From positions 1 to 40,467 of IMG/VR virus record IMGVR_UViG_3300006077_000011: a DNA stretch of 40,467 nt. One strand, 5' to 3'. A program made the translations under genes and the position numbers. Each line of letters starts with the position of its first letter. Positions within the stretch are counted from its first letter, which is position 1. The notes under the pieces are model-generated. The model was given only the letters and a program-made list of their open reading frames with translations. It searched no databases and was not told where the DNA came from. This DNA comes from a virus. Shown here in pieces: positions 37,578 to 40,467 of the stretch.

Positions 37578-39506
37578 ATGACCCTTTGGAAACGCAGTAT
37601 TCAATGGCAGCTGATCATCAGTATGGGCGCCGCGCTGGGCGTCACCACCCTGATTGTGGTGCTGATCTACTCCTCGGTGCTGCACCAGATGACCGAGCGC
37701 TATCTGATCAAGCAAGCATTACCCGCGCAGGTGAGCGCCATTCGCAACGACCTGGAACGCACCCTGGCCGGACCGATTTCGGCGACCGAGGCCATCGCCG
37801 GCAACAGCCTGGTGCAGGACTGGCTGGCCTATGGCGAGAACCCGATCCGGATGAGTGCCTTCGCCCGCTATCTGGATGGCGTCAAGCAGCAGCAGAACGC
37901 ACTCACCACCAGCATCGCCGTCCTGGAAAGCGGCAATTTCTACTCCGAGCAGGGCCAGATTCGGGTGATGAGTCGCGACAACCCGGCAGACAGCTGGTTT
38001 TATACATTGGTCGACGGCGACCAGGATCAGGTCGCCTCAATTGACACCGACAAGACCTCTGGCCTGCCGACACTGTTCATCAATCAACGCATCGCCCTCA
38101 AGGACAAGACCCTTGGCGTCGCCGGTCTGGGCTACAGCCTGCAGAGCCTGTCGGAGCTGATTGGCGGCTTTCAGTTTGGCGAGCGCGGCGTGGTCTTCCT
38201 GATCGGCGCAGATCAACAGGTCAAGGTTCACCCCAACGCCAGCTTCAACGACAGCCGCAGCCTGAGTGACCTGACCAGCGTCGAGGCGGCCAACACACTG
38301 ACCGCAGGCAGTGAGCCGGTGCGTTTTCAGCGTGACAACGAAGCCTGGCTGGCCAGCGCACAGCCGCTGCAACGCCTCGGCCTGACCCTGGTCAGTCTGG
38401 TGCCGGAAGACGAAATCTACGCCGACGCCCGCGCCGCGCTGCTGCGCACCAGCCTGATCGCGGGTGCCGTCGGCCTGCTGGCACTGGCGCTGATGGCCCT
38501 GCTGGTGCGCGGCCTGGTGCAACCGCTGCGCCGCGTGTCGCAAGCCCTAGGCGCCATCTCGGCCGGCGGCGGCGACCTGAACGCCCGACTGGACGACAAG
38601 CGTGACGACGAACTGGGCGAATTGGCCCGCGGCTTTAACGCCTTCGTCGCCAGTCAACGCCAGTTGATCAGCGATGTACTTATCACCAGTCGTCAGCTGA
38701 GCAGCGCCGTCACACAGGTAGCGCAAGTGGTCGATAACACCGCCGAGCGCGCCGTGCGCCAGCATGAGATGACCGATCTGGTCGCCACCGCTGCCCACGA
38801 AATGGGGCTGACCGTGCAGGAGATCGCACGCAATGCCAACAGCGCTGCCAACAGCTCAAGCGCCGCGCAGGCCGAAGCGGTCGAGGGCAGAGCCGTGGTT
38901 GGCCGCTCAGTCGAGGCGATTGAACGTATGTGCGCCGACATTGGCCGCGCCGCCGACTCAGTGACCGAACTGGCAGACCAGATCACCTCCATCGACCGGG
39001 TGCTGACGGTGATTCGCAGCGTTTCCGAGCAGACCAACCTGCTGGCGCTGAATGCCGCCATCGAGGCGGCGCGGGCAGGGGAGTCGGGCCGTGGCTTTGC
39101 CGTGGTCGCCGACGAAGTCCGTACCCTGGCCAGCCGCACCCAGGCATCGACCGACGAAATCCAGCAAATGATCGAATCGCTCAAGAGCCGCGCCGAGCAG
39201 GCGGTTGGCGCCATGCGCGCCGGCCTGAACGCCACCGCCAGCGGGGTTGAAGCCAGCCGAGAGGCGGGTGAGTCGCTGCAGACCATTGCCGGCCAGGTCG
39301 AGCAGATCAGCGACATCAACCACCAGGTCGCCACCGCCACCGAGGAACAGTCCAGCGTCACCGAGGACGTTACCCGCAATGCCCAGGGTATCGCTGACCT
39401 GGCGCACGCCACGGCGGATGAAGTACGTGCCTGCCAGGCTGACTGTCAGACGCTGTCCCGGCTGGCGGCCAGTCTGCGTCAGCAGATGGAGCGCTTCCAG
39501 TTATAG
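37578..39506 (+). CDS. Methyl-accepting chemotaxis protein
   Basis: 642 aa host transducer of the inner membrane. First membrane span about residues 11 to 31 ([20 protein letters not shown]). A periplasmic sensor of the double-Cache type follows (about 32 to 290; [16 protein letters not shown] and [12 protein letters not shown] fit such domains). Second span near 293 to 313 ([14 protein letters not shown]). HAMP domain next, then the long cytoplasmic coiled coil with the conserved tip [19 protein letters not shown] and [13 protein letters not shown] that binds CheA and CheW. No C-terminal CheR-binding pentapeptide is seen. Ligand unknown. The 110 bases between the prophage end and the ATG hold the host leader; no clear promoter was seen. 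Confidence 0.95.
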   Translation: MTLWKRSIQWQLIISMGAALGVTTLIVVLIYSSVLHQMTERYLIKQALPAQVSAIRNDLERTLAGPISATEAIAGNSLVQDWLAYGENPIRMSAFARYLDGVKQQQNALTTSIAVLESGNFYSEQGQIRVMSRDNPADSWFYTLVDGDQDQVASIDTDKTSGLPTLFINQRIALKDKTLGVAGLGYSLQSLSELIGGFQFGERGVVFLIGADQQVKVHPNASFNDSRSLSDLTSVEAANTLTAGSEPVRFQRDNEAWLASAQPLQRLGLTLVSLVPEDEIYADARAALLRTSLIAGAVGLLALALMALLVRGLVQPLRRVSQALGAISAGGGDLNARLDDKRDDELGELARGFNAFVASQRQLISDVLITSRQLSSAVTQVAQVVDNTAERAVRQHEMTDLVATAAHEMGLTVQEIARNANSAANSSSAAQAEAVEGRAVVGRSVEAIERMCADIGRAADSVTELADQITSIDRVLTVIRSVSEQTNLLALNAAIEAARAGESGRGFAVVADEVRTLASRTQASTDEIQQMIESLKSRAEQAVGAMRAGLNATASGVEASREAGESLQTIAGQVEQISDINHQVATATEEQSSVTEDVTRNAQGIADLAHATADEVRACQADCQTLSRLAASLRQQMERFQL

Positions 39507-39662
39507 CAGCATGCGTATCCAGCGCCCTTGCGGGTTACGGTTAAAGGACTGAAACCCACGTTTTAGAGCGGTGCGCGGCGGCAAATTGCCAGCAGCGAGC
39601 GGCGCGGCAGAACCTGTTACACTCCGCGCCCCGCGTCACGTTGCTGCACCGCAAGGATCACC

Positions 39663-40055
39663 ATGAAAGCCCCTGATATTGTCATGCAGAGCTACGGCCG
39701 TTGCTGCGCGTCTGCTACCTTTTTCGACGACTTCTACCAGCAATTCCTGCAAAGTTCGCCGGAAGTCCGCGCCAAGTTCACCAACACCGATATGCCCGCG
39801 CAGAAACTGCTGCTGCGCCAGGGCATCCTCAATCTGGTGCTGTTCTCCCGCGGCCTGCCGCCCACCAAACTGCAGGCGCTGGCCAAATCGCACTCGCGCG
39901 AGAACCTCAATATCCAGCCACATCTCTACACCTATTGGGTCGACGCCCTGGTGCGCACCGTAGAGTTGCACGACCGGCAGGCGACACCCGAGGTCAGTTA
40001 CGCCTGGCGCGATGTGCTGGCCAAGGGCATTGAAGTGATTCAGGCCGGCTATTGA
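39663..40055 (+). CDS. Single-domain globin
   Basis: 130 aa haem protein of the bacterial globin family. Seen: N-terminal helices with FFDDFYQQFLQSSPEVRAKF, whose length and aromatic pattern match helices A to C, a KLLLRQGILNLVLFSRG helix, and ALAKSHSRENLNIQPHLYTYWVDAL with His77 as the likely proximal haem ligand. Intact length is normal. It may bind oxygen or nitric oxide. Upstream, TGTTACACT about 45 bases before the ATG looks like an extended -10 box; no clear -35 pairs with it. Confidence 0.85.
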   Translation: MKAPDIVMQSYGRCCASATFFDDFYQQFLQSSPEVRAKFTNTDMPAQKLLLRQGILNLVLFSRGLPPTKLQALAKSHSRENLNIQPHLYTYWVDALVRTVELHDRQATPEVSYAWRDVLAKGIEVIQAGY

Positions 40056-40081
40056 ACCGGTGCCGGCCTGCGGGCGAAGGC

Positions 40082-40438
40082 TCAGCCCGGTCTTACCTGC
40101 ACCAGCAGCAGGCGCCAGCCAGAACCAAACCCCTCCAGCGTCACCACATCGCCGGCCCGAGCGGCCATCAAGCGGGCACCCAGCGGTGAGAAGATCGAGA
40201 TCTCCTGTGCCCCGCGACTGCGCTCGCACAGGCGCAAGTTGAACAGGGTCTGGCTGGTCAGGTCGAGCAGCAAAAGATAGCTGCCGGGTCGAGCCAGGTC
40301 AGGGCTGGCATCACGCTCCAGCCGTTCCAGCCGACCAATCACACTGGCCAGCTCCTGCGGCCCGGTCAGATACCAGGCCCCACGATCGCGCAGCAGCGCG
40401 CGCAGGCGCGGATGTGCGCCAACAGCAACAGACGTCAT
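40082..40438 (-). CDS. GreA/GreB-Rnk family protein
   Basis: 118 aa. The C-terminal half (EISIFSPLGARLMAARAGDVVTL) matches the FKBP-like C-terminal domain of GreA/GreB and Rnk proteins, which bind RNA polymerase near the secondary channel. The N-terminal half is a short helical part (HPRLRALLRDRGAW, LASVIGRLERLERDA), too short for the full GreA coiled coil, so Rnk-like action is more likely than transcript cleavage. I choose ATG 40438, preceded by GGAG nine bases upstream, instead of a TTG at 40456. Convergent with the globin gene, with 26 bases between stops. Confidence 0.8.
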   Translation of the reverse strand: MTSVAVGAHPRLRALLRDRGAWYLTGPQELASVIGRLERLERDASPDLARPGSYLLLLDLTSQTLFNLRLCERSRGAQEISIFSPLGARLMAARAGDVVTLEGFGSGWRLLLVQVRPG

Positions 40439-40467
40439 GTCTGCAGTCTCCAGCAAGGGAAAAAGGG

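Overview
The window is a stretch of a Pseudomonas-like gammaproteobacterial chromosome (GC-rich, with a methyl-accepting chemotaxis protein, a single-domain globin and a GreA/Rnk-like protein on the right and a nucleoside deaminase on the left). An apparently complete Mu-type transposable prophage is inserted in it. I place the prophage at 385..37461 (about 37.1 kb). Both ends start with TG read inward, carry a GATA-containing repeat at the same offset, and are flanked by a 6-bp direct repeat, TACAGG (379..384 and 37462..37467). The insertion lies between host genes and breaks none that can be seen.

The layout is of the B3/BcepMu type, not the Mu type: early and late regions are divergent. 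To the right (+ strand, 28369..37363) run a Ner/BcepMu-gp16-like regulator, small DNA-binding proteins, a DD(35)E transposase (MuA role), an AAA+ ATPase (MuB role), DUF3164, GemA, and last a Mor-type activator. To the left (- strand) come first a repressor operon (repressor, a membrane-tail protein with a GDI-N motif, a lipoprotein, a Cys-rich protein). Then follow the lysis cassette (holin, SLT transglycosylase, one-TM protein, overlapping spanin pair), packaging and portal genes (Mu gp25 to gp29-like), MuF, gpG, protease/scaffold, decoration and major capsid protein, connector and tail-terminator genes, tail tube, a frameshifted tail chaperone pair, a 1176-aa tape measure and the tail tip with a LamG-ended receptor-binding protein. 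The end of this arm holds a GH24 lysozyme, a Com-like zinc motif, a Dam-type methylase and an unrecognised membrane protein. The absence of a sheath and the tail-tip set indicate a siphovirus.

The regulatory layer is the most interesting part. The early promoter has a consensus TTGACA whose 17-bp spacer is occupied by a near-perfect operator palindrome. Three copies of an inverted repeat, TTTTTGC-N4-GCAAAAA, stand before the lysis, protease/head and tape-measure transcription units; a variant with a 6-bp spacer stands before an antisense gene in the early region. I infer that these are the binding sites of the Mor-like activator, which would then act alone as the Mor and C of Mu. The G-I gap also carries dense palindromes close to the middle of the prophage, the same place as the strong gyrase site of Mu. 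No CRISPR array, tRNA, rRNA or IS element was seen. No gap between genes exceeds 300 bases.
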